DNA of 64,000 bases from Planctomycetaceae bacterium (GCA_016794985.1 JAEUIQ010000051.1:58289-122288), one strand, 5' to 3'; positions 35,668 through 45,039 are shown, numbered from the stretch's first letter. Notes: generated by a model not told the origin, from the letters alone. Numbers and translations are program-made.

Positions 35668-36816
35668 ATGCTGAGTATGGGTTGTCGCGCTGCGAAATCG
35701 TTCCAACTGAAACGCCGCGATCTCGTGTTTGGCTCGCTAGCAGTTCTCGCTGCCGGTTGGCTGAGTCTGGGGAGTTGCCTGCATCGAACCGAGGCACAAG
35801 ACACGCCGGAAATCTTGCAGCGATTGCAAGATAACGAGGGACGCCGCAGTCAGCGAGAACTCAATGAGATTCGGGAACGTCGGGTCGGCAGTTTCGAACG
35901 CGAGAACGCCTCGGTGCTTCGTGATTTGCAACCAGTCGTGAGCGGCGTCCGAGCGTCGACGTTCGAAGTGATCAACCCGACGTACTGGGCAGCCGTCGGT
36001 GCCGTCGTGACCAGCGACGGTTACGCGATCACGAAAGCCAGCGAATTGGAACAGGATCAACCAATCAAAGCCCGATTCGGTCGCGACAAAACCGTCTCGG
36101 CGACATTGGTGAAAGTCGATGCGGAAAACGACATTGCTCTGCTGAAATTGGCAGAGGGCACCTATCAACCGATCCACTTGCATGCGGCGGAACCGCAGCC
36201 AGGCCAAATTTTGCTTTCCGTTGGCGTTCGCGAACCGATCATGACGTTGGGCGTTTGCAGTTGCGAAGCAAGAAGTCTATTGCAACGCAATCGAGGTCAG
36301 ATTGGGGTGGTGCCTCAAGAAGCTGCGGATGGGATCGCGATTTATCAAGTGACCAACGCCGCCTACCGCGCCGGTTTGCGCGATGGTGATGTGATCATGT
36401 CGGTCCAGGGACGCGAAGTAAAAAAGGTCCCCGAGTTCGTCAGTTTGATTCGGAAGTATCGACCGGGTGATGAGTTGACGGTCAAGACCAAACGGGGCGA
36501 CACCGTCCTGGATTTTACCGTGAAACTAGGGACGGTTCGTTCGTTGTCGATGGACACACCTCGGTTCGAAGCCATGAACATGTTGGGCAGTATCAACAGC
36601 CAACGAGGTGGGGCATTTCCGTGGGCAATGCAGCACGACTCGCCCTTGTTGCCCGAGCAGTGCGGAGGGCCCTTGGTCAACTTGTCAGGCGAAGTCGTCG
36701 GGATCAATATTGCACGAAACGGTCGCACCGCAAGCTATGCGATCACCGGCGAGCACCTGGCCGAAGTTCTACGCAACCTAGAAATACCGGGCTGGCCTGC
36801 GGCGTCGAATCAGTAG
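35668..36816 (+). CDS. HtrA-like PDZ protein with a broken catalytic triad
   Basis: Product of 382 residues with the same layout as the preceding protease: signal segment (LVFGSLAVLAAGWLSLGS), trypsin-like domain, PDZ domain (YRAGLRDGDVIMSVQG). The Asp is kept (ENDIALLKL). The His position reads ITKASEL instead of TxxHV, and the Ser position reads PEQCGGPLVN (Cys for Ser). It should therefore be proteolytically inactive and could regulate or scaffold the active neighbour or bind substrates. GAGGAG precedes ATG 35668 by 9 bases. Gap to the upstream protease is 46 bases, so the two are likely co-transcribed. Confidence 0.86.
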   Translation: MLSMGCRAAKSFQLKRRDLVFGSLAVLAAGWLSLGSCLHRTEAQDTPEILQRLQDNEGRRSQRELNEIRERRVGSFERENASVLRDLQPVVSGVRASTFEVINPTYWAAVGAVVTSDGYAITKASELEQDQPIKARFGRDKTVSATLVKVDAENDIALLKLAEGTYQPIHLHAAEPQPGQILLSVGVREPIMTLGVCSCEARSLLQRNRGQIGVVPQEAADGIAIYQVTNAAYRAGLRDGDVIMSVQGREVKKVPEFVSLIRKYRPGDELTVKTKRGDTVLDFTVKLGTVRSLSMDTPRFEAMNMLGSINSQRGGAFPWAMQHDSPLLPEQCGGPLVNLSGEVVGINIARNGRTASYAITGEHLAEVLRNLEIPGWPAASNQ

Positions 36817-36893
36817 TCAACGGCTTCCATTGAACTTGGCAGCCTTGCCTTTGGTTCAGTGCTGTTGGCCGAGCGGGAAGGAGTGATGCCGCG

Positions 36894-38414
36894 ATGATCG
36901 TTCCCAGACGAAGTTTTTTGGCCGGAGTTGGTTCAAGCAGTTTGCTCGCTGGGCTAGCTACGAAGTTTCCGGTGCCCACGACCGCCTTTGGTTCGGCACC
37001 GATCTTGTCGGCGAACGATGTCCGGTTCAATGACGAAATTGAACCGTGGGTGAGGGTTTTGGAAGAGACCCCACGCGACCAAGTGATTGGGGTGATGGCT
37101 CAACATGTCACTGCGGGAAAAATCGGCTACCGACAACTGCTGGCGGCTTTGTTTTTGGCGGGTATTCGCAATATCCAACCGCGTCCGTCCGTTGGATTCA
37201 AATTTCATGCCGTCTTGGTTGTGAACTCGGCCCACTTGGCCAGCATGGACGCTCCGGCGGCGCAGAAATGGTTGCCCATTTTTTGGGCCATCGACAGCTT
37301 CAAGAGCTCGCAAGCCCGTGATGTGGAAGAAGGGAATTGGACGATGGCTGCGATCGATGAGTCGCGCCTGCCGCCGCGGCATCAAAGCCTCGCCAATTTT
37401 CGGTCCGCTATGGCCAACTGGGATGAAGATCAAGCCGACTTAGCGACAACCATGTTTGTCCGGATGCACAGCTCCGACGAGATTTTCGAACAATTCGCCG
37501 AATACGCGGTCCGAGATTTTCGCAGCATCGGACACAAAGCCATTTACTTGTCGAATTGTTATCGCACACTGGAGACCATCGGTTGGCATCACGCCGAGCC
37601 AGTCCTACGGAGTCTCAGTTACGCGCTGCTCAATCACGCCGGGGAACCTAACCCAAGCACCAACGACTTGGCGCCAGATCGCGCTGGCCGCGACAACTGG
37701 CGTTTGGCCGAACAGCTTCGCGAAGATTGGTTGGCCGGAGCTCCCGACGATGCCGCGACCAACGAACTCCTGCAATGCCTGCGACAAGACACGGCTGCCG
37801 AAGTGAGCCAATTGGTGTTTGAACAATTGCAACGCGGTGTGGCCACCAGTTCGATTTATGATGCGCTGTTCGTGTTCGCCAGCGAATTAACGATGCGGCA
37901 ACCCGCCATCGTTCCTTTGCATGCGGTGACATCAACCAATGCGATGAACTACATTTTTCGCCGAGTTCGTCGCTCGACCACACGCGGTTTTGTGTTGTTG
38001 CAAAACGCCGCGTTCTTGGCGCTTTTTCGCGAAGAAGCTCGTCGTCGTGGCACCTTGGCGGATCGGGCGGTCGAGCAGTTGGAAGTGAGCAATGCACCGA
38101 CCGAAGCCGACAACTTACCGCAAGACGTGTTCGTGAAATTGGGACCCGATCCAATGTCCGCAGCACGAACCGCGTACAACTACCTCCAGCACGGTCATCC
38201 GATTTACCCACTGATTCATCAAGCGCGGGAATTGATTTTTCTCAAGGGCAACGATTCACACGACTACAAGTATAGCTCGGCAGTGTTGGAAGATTACTTC
38301 CAGATCGGTCCGACGTGGCGCGATCGGTATTTCGCGTCGGCCTTGTTCAAGATGCGACATGCCGGCGAAGCGACGAACGGATTGATCGTCAAGATCCAGC
38401 AAGCGATCGGCTAA
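36894..38414 (+). CDS. Tat-exported protein of unknown function
   Basis: Product of 506 residues. The N-terminus MIVPRRSFLAGVGSSSLLAG is a twin-arginine signal. GGAAGGAG lies 9 bases ahead of ATG 36894. The mature protein is mainly alpha-helical, rich in Ala, Leu and His (FKFHAVLVVNSAHLASMDAP, GIRNIQPRPS), with a His-Glu-containing region (IGWHHAEPVLRSL). I recognise no known family. It follows the two HtrA-like genes in the same direction with a 77-base gap, so a role in the same envelope pathway is possible. Confidence 0.75.
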   Translation: MIVPRRSFLAGVGSSSLLAGLATKFPVPTTAFGSAPILSANDVRFNDEIEPWVRVLEETPRDQVIGVMAQHVTAGKIGYRQLLAALFLAGIRNIQPRPSVGFKFHAVLVVNSAHLASMDAPAAQKWLPIFWAIDSFKSSQARDVEEGNWTMAAIDESRLPPRHQSLANFRSAMANWDEDQADLATTMFVRMHSSDEIFEQFAEYAVRDFRSIGHKAIYLSNCYRTLETIGWHHAEPVLRSLSYALLNHAGEPNPSTNDLAPDRAGRDNWRLAEQLREDWLAGAPDDAATNELLQCLRQDTAAEVSQLVFEQLQRGVATSSIYDALFVFASELTMRQPAIVPLHAVTSTNAMNYIFRRVRRSTTRGFVLLQNAAFLALFREEARRRGTLADRAVEQLEVSNAPTEADNLPQDVFVKLGPDPMSAARTAYNYLQHGHPIYPLIHQARELIFLKGNDSHDYKYSSAVLEDYFQIGPTWRDRYFASALFKMRHAGEATNGLIVKIQQAIG

Positions 38415-38499
38415 CATGCGATGCTGAAACGTTAGCAGTAGGCGTACGCGAGAGTGGTTCTGGTCCGGCGGATCATGCAGGCGACTTGTCCAGCGACCT

Positions 38500-39774
38500 C
38501 TACCGTGCCAGTCGCTCGTGGTAACTTTTGATTCTTGTCGCAAACTCCGCGATCGAACATTGGGCCAGCGACTCGAATTCACGTCGTCGACGTTCGGGAC
38601 CGTATTCGGTGAAGGCAGCGCGTTGATTGACGGTGTGCAAGTACTGGGCAAAGGTATGCGGAGCGTGTTCCATCCAATAAAACGCCATGGCCCAAGCGAG
38701 CGCGTAGGCTCGCGTCGAATCCGTCTGGAACAAGCTATCTGCCTCAACCATTTGACTTACGTTATCGGCGAAATCCCGTTCCTCCGCGTATTCCAAGAAC
38801 AAGCGTTGTTGATGCGGATGAATTCGATCGGCGATGGTTCGCGACCGCCGATGGTCGGACATCCCGGGCGTTTCGAAGGCCGAGGCCATGCCCTCGGAAA
38901 CCCACAGGGGTGGTGCGGCGGTTCGTTTGTGCAAGCGAGTATTAAACGCGACTTGATGAAAAGCCTCATGAAAGACGGTTTCTAAGTCCAGGCCGCCGGA
39001 CTGCTCGGCTTTGCTTTGCTCTGCGTCGTACATCAGCACCCGATTGGACCGGAGGCTGTAGTAAGCCAAAAAGTTGGGGCCGATTTCATCCTTTTGTTCG
39101 GCGGCGTATCGCAGCATGGACTGCCGATTGGGCATCACGATGGCCACCAAGGGAAACTGTGGTGACTGCATCGGAATTTGTCGCGCCGAACAATAGGTTT
39201 GAATGTTGCCGTAAAATTGTTGCATGGCACGCGCCCAATCGCGTTGGCAAGTCTTGGGCTGCACGACCACAAACTGGGCGGAGGTTCGGACCACAAAATT
39301 TCGGCCAAATTCCGTTTGCAATTCGGCTTGTAGCTGAGCGGACGGAAGAGCCTGCAAAGGCCCTTCGGTTTTGGTCAGATTTTTTTGCTCTGACCAGGGC
39401 ACGTAACACAATTCGCCCCGATCCGACAACAGAACCAATTGAAAATCGTCCCAAGCCAAGACGCGGCCGCAGAGTGGGGTCGTGCCCCGTTCCAAGCGAA
39501 CGACTTCGTTTGTCGTCAAATTCGGGGGCGGTGAATTCGCAGCCAGCGCTTGAACACCAACGGCTTCCCGCAGTTTATCCAGCGGATTGTTGGCCTTCGA
39601 CTCTGGTAACGACTTCAACGTATCGATCAGCCGTCCACGGTCGAATGCGTGGGACAAGAACGAACCCCATTCGCCCGACAGGAGGCCTCCGGGCCCACGC
39701 GACTGTTGCATTAGAATCAACCCACCGACCGCAAAGGAAGAAAGCATCAACAAAATCGTGTACAAGCGCACCAT
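38500..39774 (-). CDS. DUF1570-family metallopeptidase-like membrane protein
   Basis: Product of 424 residues anchored by one N-terminal helix (LYTILLMLSSFAVGGLILM). A gluzincin-like active site is present: ETVFHEAFHQVAF gives HExxH, and a Glu follows in PPLWVSEGMASAFE, about 20-25 residues later. This is the DUF1570 arrangement common in planctomycetes. Start M at 39774 keeps a short cytoplasmic tail; a longer start at 39843 is less likely. Substrates are unknown. It is divergent from the next gene. Confidence 0.82.
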   Translation of the reverse strand: MVRLYTILLMLSSFAVGGLILMQQSRGPGGLLSGEWGSFLSHAFDRGRLIDTLKSLPESKANNPLDKLREAVGVQALAANSPPPNLTTNEVVRLERGTTPLCGRVLAWDDFQLVLLSDRGELCYVPWSEQKNLTKTEGPLQALPSAQLQAELQTEFGRNFVVRTSAQFVVVQPKTCQRDWARAMQQFYGNIQTYCSARQIPMQSPQFPLVAIVMPNRQSMLRYAAEQKDEIGPNFLAYYSLRSNRVLMYDAEQSKAEQSGGLDLETVFHEAFHQVAFNTRLHKRTAAPPLWVSEGMASAFETPGMSDHRRSRTIADRIHPHQQRLFLEYAEERDFADNVSQMVEADSLFQTDSTRAYALAWAMAFYWMEHAPHTFAQYLHTVNQRAAFTEYGPERRRREFESLAQCSIAEFATRIKSYHERLAR

Positions 39775-40112
39775 GTCTACAATCCAAGGTCGATGGAAAC
39801 CTTCCCCGAACCAGTGTGCGGGTTGTTCAAACCTAGCTTGCACGATTGGACATGCTTGACGTGGGCCAGCGTCTCCGCGAATCGCATTCCAGGTCAGATT
39901 GGTTTATGATGGATGCACCGTCTGGTGCGATTGTGATGACGCAGTGGTGCCCGCGCGGTTATCTGACACGCACTCATTGGCAAAGTGAGGCGGTTGGATT
40001 TGTAATCATTATCCCAACGCATCAGCGTTGCAGCAAGGTTCGCGACCCGCTTGGGTTGGGCAACGTTGGCCTCCAATATTTCCCCCGGCACGATTTAGAG
40101 CAGGAGAAGCGA
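39775..40112. promoter_or_regulatory. Divergent intergenic region
   Basis: 338 bases between DUF1570 (-) and the exported protein (+). A short hairpin CAACGC-ATCA-GCGTTG lies near 40015-40030. No recognised promoter boxes. Open frames that cross the region (from 39846) read poorly, and the GTG at 40113 with its AGGAGA site is preferred as the gene start. Confidence 0.4.
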
Positions 40113-41537
40113 GTGAACGTCTCTTCGATGGTCAACCATGGAAACGGTGACGCAAACGTTGCCACCTGTTTCCAAACGCATTTGGCGCGACACCTTTGGG
40201 CTCGAGCGCTTGCGACCGGCTGCTGTTTGCTGTTCGCAGCTATCTCCGTGGGGAATCTGCGGTCGGCGCACGGTTTTATCCCAGACTTACTGCCAGACCA
40301 AGTACAAGATGAGCCAGAAAAACCTGCGCAGTTGGACCCGGAGATGCAACGCCGGGTCCGTTTGTGGACCCGTCAGCTCAACGCAGATGAATTGAGCGAA
40401 CGCGATCAGGCCGAACGGGAGATGTTGGCAGAAGGGACCCTGCTCTTGGATTACTTGCCACCGGAAACGGCGGGACAATCGGCAGAGTTAAGGGAGCGGT
40501 TAACTCGCATCCGGGTGACGTTGGAGACTCGCGCAGCCGAAGAAGTTGCCAAGCCGATCGCAGTGACATTGAAGGGAGAATATGGTTTGCCCGAATTGGT
40601 CGAGAATATTCGGCAGCAAACAAATAACGTGACGCAAGTCGCACCGGCTGAGCCAAAACGATTGGCGATTGATTGGGAAAACGTCCCCTACTGGGTTGCG
40701 CTGGATGAGATCATGGACCGCGCACAAATGAGTTTCGATAGCGACCAATCGCCAGGAGTGACCTTGGTTCCCGCCGTCGATCGCGCCCCACGCAAGACCT
40801 ACGCCAGTTACCACGGAGCGTTTCGGGTCAGCCCAACTCGATTGCAGCATTCGCGGGATCTCACCAGTTCCCAGGCAACTCAGTCGCAATTTTCGCTTCA
40901 ATTGGAATGGGAGCCCAAGCTTCGGGTCATTCGACTAGAGCTCCCGTTGGATGGCGTTGAGATCGTGCATCCAACGGATGCGACCATCAAACAAACCGTG
41001 GGCAATTCAGGTGAGAAAATCGGGTTTGGTGTCACCAATGAAAAGTCCGGGGCCAAAGCTCATTTCGCTTGGCCGAACTTGGATGCTTGGGATGCTGAAG
41101 TCGTTGATGTGCGTGGCAAATTCCAGTTGTTGGTTGCTGGTCGCGAGGAGACTTTTCGTTTCGAAAATCTCAAAGTCGCGTTGCAGAACAAGCAATTGAT
41201 CGAGAAATCAGGGATCAAAGTTCAGTTGGAAGAAGTCAACTATGACGAACACTTGATGCTGATCAAAATCGGCATTCAGTTTTCCGATGCCAAGCAAAGT
41301 TTGGAGTCGCATTTCGGCTGGATTTTTCAGAATCCCATTGAAATTCGCGATCGTGAAGGTCAAGTCCATTCGTATTTGACGATCGAATCCGGCGGAGCGC
41401 GAGAACAAGGCTTGGCCTTGGTTTATATTTTTGACCGGTTCGATGATCTCGAGGGGCTCGACTTGGTCTATCGTAGCCCAGGTATCTTAATCGAGACGGA
41501 AGTGCCCTTCGAAATGAAGGGTATCCCGCTGCGCTGA
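40113..41537 (+). CDS. Exported protein of unknown function
   Basis: Product of 474 residues beginning at GTG 40113 with AGGAGA 5 bases upstream. The N-terminal segment includes a hydrophobic export helix (ALATGCCLLFAAISVGNL, cleavage after AHG). After a Pro/Glu-rich hinge comes an alpha-helical part (RRVRLWTRQLNADELSERDQ, AEREML). The C-terminal half is beta-rich (WEPKLRVIRLELPLDGVEIV, KIGFGVTNEKSGAKAHF). No family recognised. The parvulin gene follows after 46 bases, so the two may be co-transcribed and this may be its client. Confidence 0.75.
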   Translation: MNVSSMVNHGNGDANVATCFQTHLARHLWARALATGCCLLFAAISVGNLRSAHGFIPDLLPDQVQDEPEKPAQLDPEMQRRVRLWTRQLNADELSERDQAEREMLAEGTLLLDYLPPETAGQSAELRERLTRIRVTLETRAAEEVAKPIAVTLKGEYGLPELVENIRQQTNNVTQVAPAEPKRLAIDWENVPYWVALDEIMDRAQMSFDSDQSPGVTLVPAVDRAPRKTYASYHGAFRVSPTRLQHSRDLTSSQATQSQFSLQLEWEPKLRVIRLELPLDGVEIVHPTDATIKQTVGNSGEKIGFGVTNEKSGAKAHFAWPNLDAWDAEVVDVRGKFQLLVAGREETFRFENLKVALQNKQLIEKSGIKVQLEEVNYDEHLMLIKIGIQFSDAKQSLESHFGWIFQNPIEIRDREGQVHSYLTIESGGAREQGLALVYIFDRFDDLEGLDLVYRSPGILIETEVPFEMKGIPLR

Positions 41538-41583
41538 ACAAACACAGCGACAGGTATTCATCCGGTACAAGCAAGGAGCTGAT

Positions 41584-42633
41584 GTGCGTCGAAATCTTTG
41601 GGTGACCGTCGTAGTCATGGGCGTTTGGAGCCAAGGCATTTTTTCACCGTTCGCATTTCCGCAGGACGGCACTCGTGTGGAGGCGCAAGAATCTTCCGAT
41701 TCTCTCCGCGTTTTCGCGACGGTCCAAGGACATCCGATTGGACTCGCAGAGGTTCGCTTCTTGCTCAGTCAGGTTCGACCAACGACAACCGGACAACAGG
41801 AAGCATTGGATCAATGGCTGCCACCGAATTCCACAACAGGTCCGACCTCGAATCCCACCGAGATTCCGTCAGAGGTCGTTACAGCCGCGGTCGATCAATG
41901 GATCGAGCGGTTCGTGGTCCTGTCCTTTCTCGAACGCGAAGGCTTGGCGGTCCCACGTGCCAAGACCGAAGCAGATTTGAAAGCGTGGGACGACCGCCTG
42001 CGCGAACTCGGTAGCAGTCTCGATGCGTATCGAGCCAGATCCGGCATCACGGCCGAGAGTTTGTTTCATTTCCGACATTGGGAACTCAGCTGGCAATCGT
42101 ATTTGGATCGTCGTGTCACTGATGATTCGTTGCAACGATTCTTCCAAGAGAACAAAGCCGATTTTGATGGGACTCGCAAACGTGTTGCTCATGTGGTGCG
42201 CGTTATTCCGCCGCTCGATCCAACTCGACCCAACGCGGTGGAAGCAAGGGCTGATTTGGAAAAAGCGGCGCAAGCAGAATTGGCCAACGTGCGACAACAA
42301 ATCGTTTCCGGCAAGAAATCGTTTGCAGAAGCAGCTGCGGAATACTCGGAAGGAACTTCAGCTGAGCAAGGTGGCGATCTGGGCTGGATCGTCCGCGAGG
42401 CGCCTCTTTCAGAAGTCGTTTCCCGGGCGGCGTTTCGGTTGAATCGAGGCGAAATTAGCCCGCCGATCGTTTCGCCCCATGGCGTTCATTTGTTGACGGT
42501 GTTGGAGGAAACTCCTGGCCCCAGAACCTATGAACAGGTAGCCGAACAAGTCAAGAACGCCGCGATTCAAAAGTTGTGGCGAATGATTCAGGAACAGGAA
42601 TCGGGCAACTTGAGTATTCAGCGCCACCACTGA
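41584..42633 (+). CDS. Peptidyl-prolyl cis-trans isomerase, parvulin (SurA/PpiC) type
   Basis: Exported chaperone/isomerase of 349 residues starting at GTG 41584 with AAGGAG 5 bases upstream. Signal peptide MRRNLWVTVVVMGVWSQGIF. A helical SurA-like N-domain is followed by a parvulin domain: RKRVAHVVRVIP, SGKKSFAEAAAEYSEGTSAE, QGGDLGWI, FRLNRGEISPPIVSPHGVHL. It is expected to act on outer-membrane or periplasmic proteins. Normal length for a single parvulin domain SurA-like protein. Confidence 0.9.
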   Translation: MRRNLWVTVVVMGVWSQGIFSPFAFPQDGTRVEAQESSDSLRVFATVQGHPIGLAEVRFLLSQVRPTTTGQQEALDQWLPPNSTTGPTSNPTEIPSEVVTAAVDQWIERFVVLSFLEREGLAVPRAKTEADLKAWDDRLRELGSSLDAYRARSGITAESLFHFRHWELSWQSYLDRRVTDDSLQRFFQENKADFDGTRKRVAHVVRVIPPLDPTRPNAVEARADLEKAAQAELANVRQQIVSGKKSFAEAAAEYSEGTSAEQGGDLGWIVREAPLSEVVSRAAFRLNRGEISPPIVSPHGVHLLTVLEETPGPRTYEQVAEQVKNAAIQKLWRMIQEQESGNLSIQRHH

Positions 42634-43117
42634 GTGGCATCCTCCGGTCAACGACATGCCGCTCCATAAAGGATGGGCGTAGGCATGTTCCATGAGCCGT
42701 GACCTGCAAAATGCCGCCCCGCTCTTGCGGAGATTGGCGGACGGCACCGGCAGTGTGTCTTCTGTCGTTCTATACATCGACGGTCAAAGAAATGGAGCGA
42801 ACGGCCGTTCGCCGCGAATTTGCAGTTATCACCAGGAATTCGCCCTATTTCGGCCCACCTTGGCTCTTGGGATCGATCCCAAATCGAGAACTTTTTCGCA
42901 AAATTTGTCACAGGTCCGTAATTTCGCCGCGTCTTTTTCGCTTTCCGACCTAGATTGACTGGACCATTGGAAGCTTCGGGTTAAGATGTCTGAACTTTCC
43001 AAAGGGAATTTCTGCGGATGGGCATGATAGCTGCAGAGAGGTTGGGCTGCTGGTGCTAGTGAGACACATCAGCTTCCGAAGGTCTTTTGGATTGTAACTA
43101 TTTGTAACAGGCATTTT
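42634..43117. other. Intergenic region with a perfect 16-bp palindrome
   Basis: 484 bases without a convincing gene. A perfect palindrome TTGGGATCGATCCCAA lies at 42867-42882, suited to a dimeric regulator. The stretch just before the next gene is AT-rich (TTGTAACTATTTGTAACAGG), with the 7-mer TTGTAAC occurring twice. A -35/-10 pair cannot be fixed. Confidence 0.45.
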
Positions 43118-43384
43118 ATGAACAAAATTGTCCGTGACGTCTCACACCCGGGAAAGGCAGGAAAATTCGAGATCATGTCCGAACCAAGTTCGACAGAGCC
43201 AAGTAAGTCTTCCGCTGGTTCCGATCGCATGGTTTTGTTTTGCGAGCAATGCTATCGCTATGATAAGCATATTCCGGTGAAGGTATGGTTCGTTTTCAAG
43301 ATCACAGTCATCGTCCTCACCCTTGGATTGGCCTTGATTTTCTGGCCGAAACGCTGTAGTTGCTGTGGCTCGATCCGGTTCTAA
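43118..43384 (+). CDS. Small membrane zinc-ribbon-like protein, LITAF-like arrangement
   Basis: Product of 88 residues (or 69 if the in-frame ATG at 43175 is used). A CxxC pair (LFCEQCYRYD) and a second cysteine cluster (KRCSCCGS, which holds a CxxC) bracket one hydrophobic helix (VWFVFKITVIVLTLGLALIF). This is the LITAF-type layout, where the two cysteine pairs form one zinc site at the membrane surface. No family hit can be checked by eye; the resemblance is architectural. The next gene follows after 30 bases, same strand. Confidence 0.6.
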   Translation: MNKIVRDVSHPGKAGKFEIMSEPSSTEPSKSSAGSDRMVLFCEQCYRYDKHIPVKVWFVFKITVIVLTLGLALIFWPKRCSCCGSIRF

Positions 43385-43414
43385 TCGCTGAACCCCCGAG
43401 ACCTGCGGCGCCAA

Positions 43415-44365
43415 ATGACCAATCCCTACCAAAACGAGTGCTGTCGGTACGTTGATATGTGGGCCATGCCCAATCTTCATCCGAGCAATATTCAGTTGTT
43501 GCGGCGGCTTCAAGGCTCTGACACCTCGCACTTCACCAAAAACATGGAGGTGATCGGTACTATTTCGGAGTTGGATGGCGAACAAGGTTGGGTTCAAACC
43601 CATTTGATTGGTGTTCGTTCGGACGCCTGGAAACCATCTCCGTCGGAAGTACGACAAACGTTGAAGGCCATCAAAAAGCAACGCCGCCTTTGGCTCAAGG
43701 ACAGTGTCCGTTCCTCTGGGGCACTCAATGCCGCGCAAAGCGAAAGCTTGGATGGGAAGCTGGCTGCCGATGAGATTTGGAACCTCAGCGAGACAGATAT
43801 CGAGTCGCGCCGCTTGATTCTGAAGCTATTCAAGAACACGGGGCAAACGACACGGTGGTGCGGCACCATTGAAGAGGTTACCAGCGCCGAGATTCACAAT
43901 AGCATCGGCAGTCGTCGCTGCCTTCTCACCCTGTTGGTGATTTTGCCGCAGACGCAATTCGTTACTACCATTCAAGAGAATCATCGCACGTTTCGCTATC
44001 CTTCCATGTTTAGCTTCAGTTACTTCGACGGACAAAGGATGTGGTACGTCCGTTTGCAACAGCGCTGGATTTCGCTGGGTCCGGACTTTGACGTTTACGT
44101 CGATGGAACTTGGGTCGGGCTCGTGGACGGGAAATTATTGTGTTTTGGTTCCGATAGCTATCTCGACCTCGTCGATCACGAGTTGGTGAATGATACCCAG
44201 TTTATTGATCTGTTGACCCTATTCACCGCCTCCGTGGGGTATCATCGCGCCATCCGACGCAGTATCCGGCGTCGAGTCAAAGACACGCTGCAAGGACACG
44301 CTCAGAAGCACATCGTGGATTCGGAGGAGATTCGTCTGCGACACAACGGTCGCTCCGCGGCCTAA
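43415..44365 (+). CDS. Conserved hypothetical protein, possibly tubby/LURP-like fold
   Basis: Product of 316 residues, no signal peptide. The C-terminal half has alternating strand segments (VTTIQENHRTFRYPSMFSFS, WYVRLQQRWISLGPDFDVYV, DGTWVGLVDGKLLCFGSDS). The pattern strand-Gly-x-x-Val-Gly-hydrophobic strand faintly recalls LURP-one/scramblase-like barrels, but I cannot claim homology. A conserved-looking Arg-rich end (YHRAIRRSIRRRVKDTL) suggests nucleic-acid or lipid contact. It lies directly after the LITAF-like gene, so the pair may work together at a membrane. Function unknown. Confidence 0.65.
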   Translation: MTNPYQNECCRYVDMWAMPNLHPSNIQLLRRLQGSDTSHFTKNMEVIGTISELDGEQGWVQTHLIGVRSDAWKPSPSEVRQTLKAIKKQRRLWLKDSVRSSGALNAAQSESLDGKLAADEIWNLSETDIESRRLILKLFKNTGQTTRWCGTIEEVTSAEIHNSIGSRRCLLTLLVILPQTQFVTTIQENHRTFRYPSMFSFSYFDGQRMWYVRLQQRWISLGPDFDVYVDGTWVGLVDGKLLCFGSDSYLDLVDHELVNDTQFIDLLTLFTASVGYHRAIRRSIRRRVKDTLQGHAQKHIVDSEEIRLRHNGRSAA

Positions 44366-44465
44366 ATCCTTTCTCAAGTCTTGCGAGTTGATCACCGACC
44401 GGCAAATGGCCGGCGTCAGGGCGATTCGCAGACGCGGGCCACGAGTTCAACCGCCACGCCACGTT

Positions 44466-44541
44466 GCCTTCCAAAAGCACGGTTGTCTTCCGCAAGCCCG
44501 GGCGTCTTCCAAAAGCCCAGGCGTCTTCCAAAACCACGCGA
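44466..44541. repeat. Four tandem 19-bp repeats downstream of csrA2
   Basis: Units of 19 bp at 44466-44484, 44485-44503, 44504-44522 and 44523-44541, with consensus GTCTTCCAAAAGCCCRGGC. They lie just past the 3' end of the second csrA gene and between two convergent genes. Their role, if any, is unknown. Confidence 0.75.
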
Positions 44542-44571
44542 CCAAGCCATCAAGCCCGACCCCACAATCAT

Positions 44572-45006
44572 CTACGATTGGGACACGTCGTGCGCCGGCG
44601 TTTCATCCATTCGGATTCGGAAATGATGGGTTTCGTACTGGTCATCTGCGAACATGATCATGCGCGAGTACAGTGGCGGCTGGGGCGTCGAAGGAATTTG
44701 TCCTTTAGGAGCGGCCGGGGCTTCTCCAATCGACAAAGTGTTGGAGCGTTCCAGCTTGATTGGTGCGTTTGGGCGACTTTGAACCTCGATGACTTCCATC
44801 CCGCGTGGCAAGGACTTTGCGGGCTTTGCACTACCAGACGAGCTCTGAGGATTTGACTTTTGGGCCAGCTCGGTCCGTGCGACTCGGACGTGCTCGGGGG
44901 CGGAGATCCCCAAACGAACGGTGTTGCCTTTCACCGAGAGGATCGTAATCGTTACGTCGTCGCCAATCTGAATGGACTGTTCTAGCTTTCTTGATAACAC
45001 CAACAT
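44572..45006 (-). CDS. csrA: CsrA-domain RNA-binding regulator, second copy, extended C-terminus
   Basis: Product of 144 residues, twice the usual CsrA. The N-terminal 55 residues are canonical: MLVLSRKLEQSIQIGDDVTI, then NTVRLGISAPEHVRVARTEL. RNA-contact residues (Leu4, Arg6 and the Val-x-Val-x-Arg after SAPEH) are kept. The extension is polar, Ser/Pro/Lys-rich and appears disordered, ending SRMIMFADDQYETHHFRIR. The start has GGAGTG 5 bases upstream. Two GGA-loop hairpins lie in the leader. It binds GGA-type sites in mRNA leaders by family rule. Confidence 0.9.
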   Translation of the reverse strand: MLVLSRKLEQSIQIGDDVTITILSVKGNTVRLGISAPEHVRVARTELAQKSNPQSSSGSAKPAKSLPRGMEVIEVQSRPNAPIKLERSNTLSIGEAPAAPKGQIPSTPQPPLYSRMIMFADDQYETHHFRIRMDETPAHDVSQS

Positions 45007-45039
45007 GGAAACACTCCTTTGCGGAAAAGTTGCTGACCT

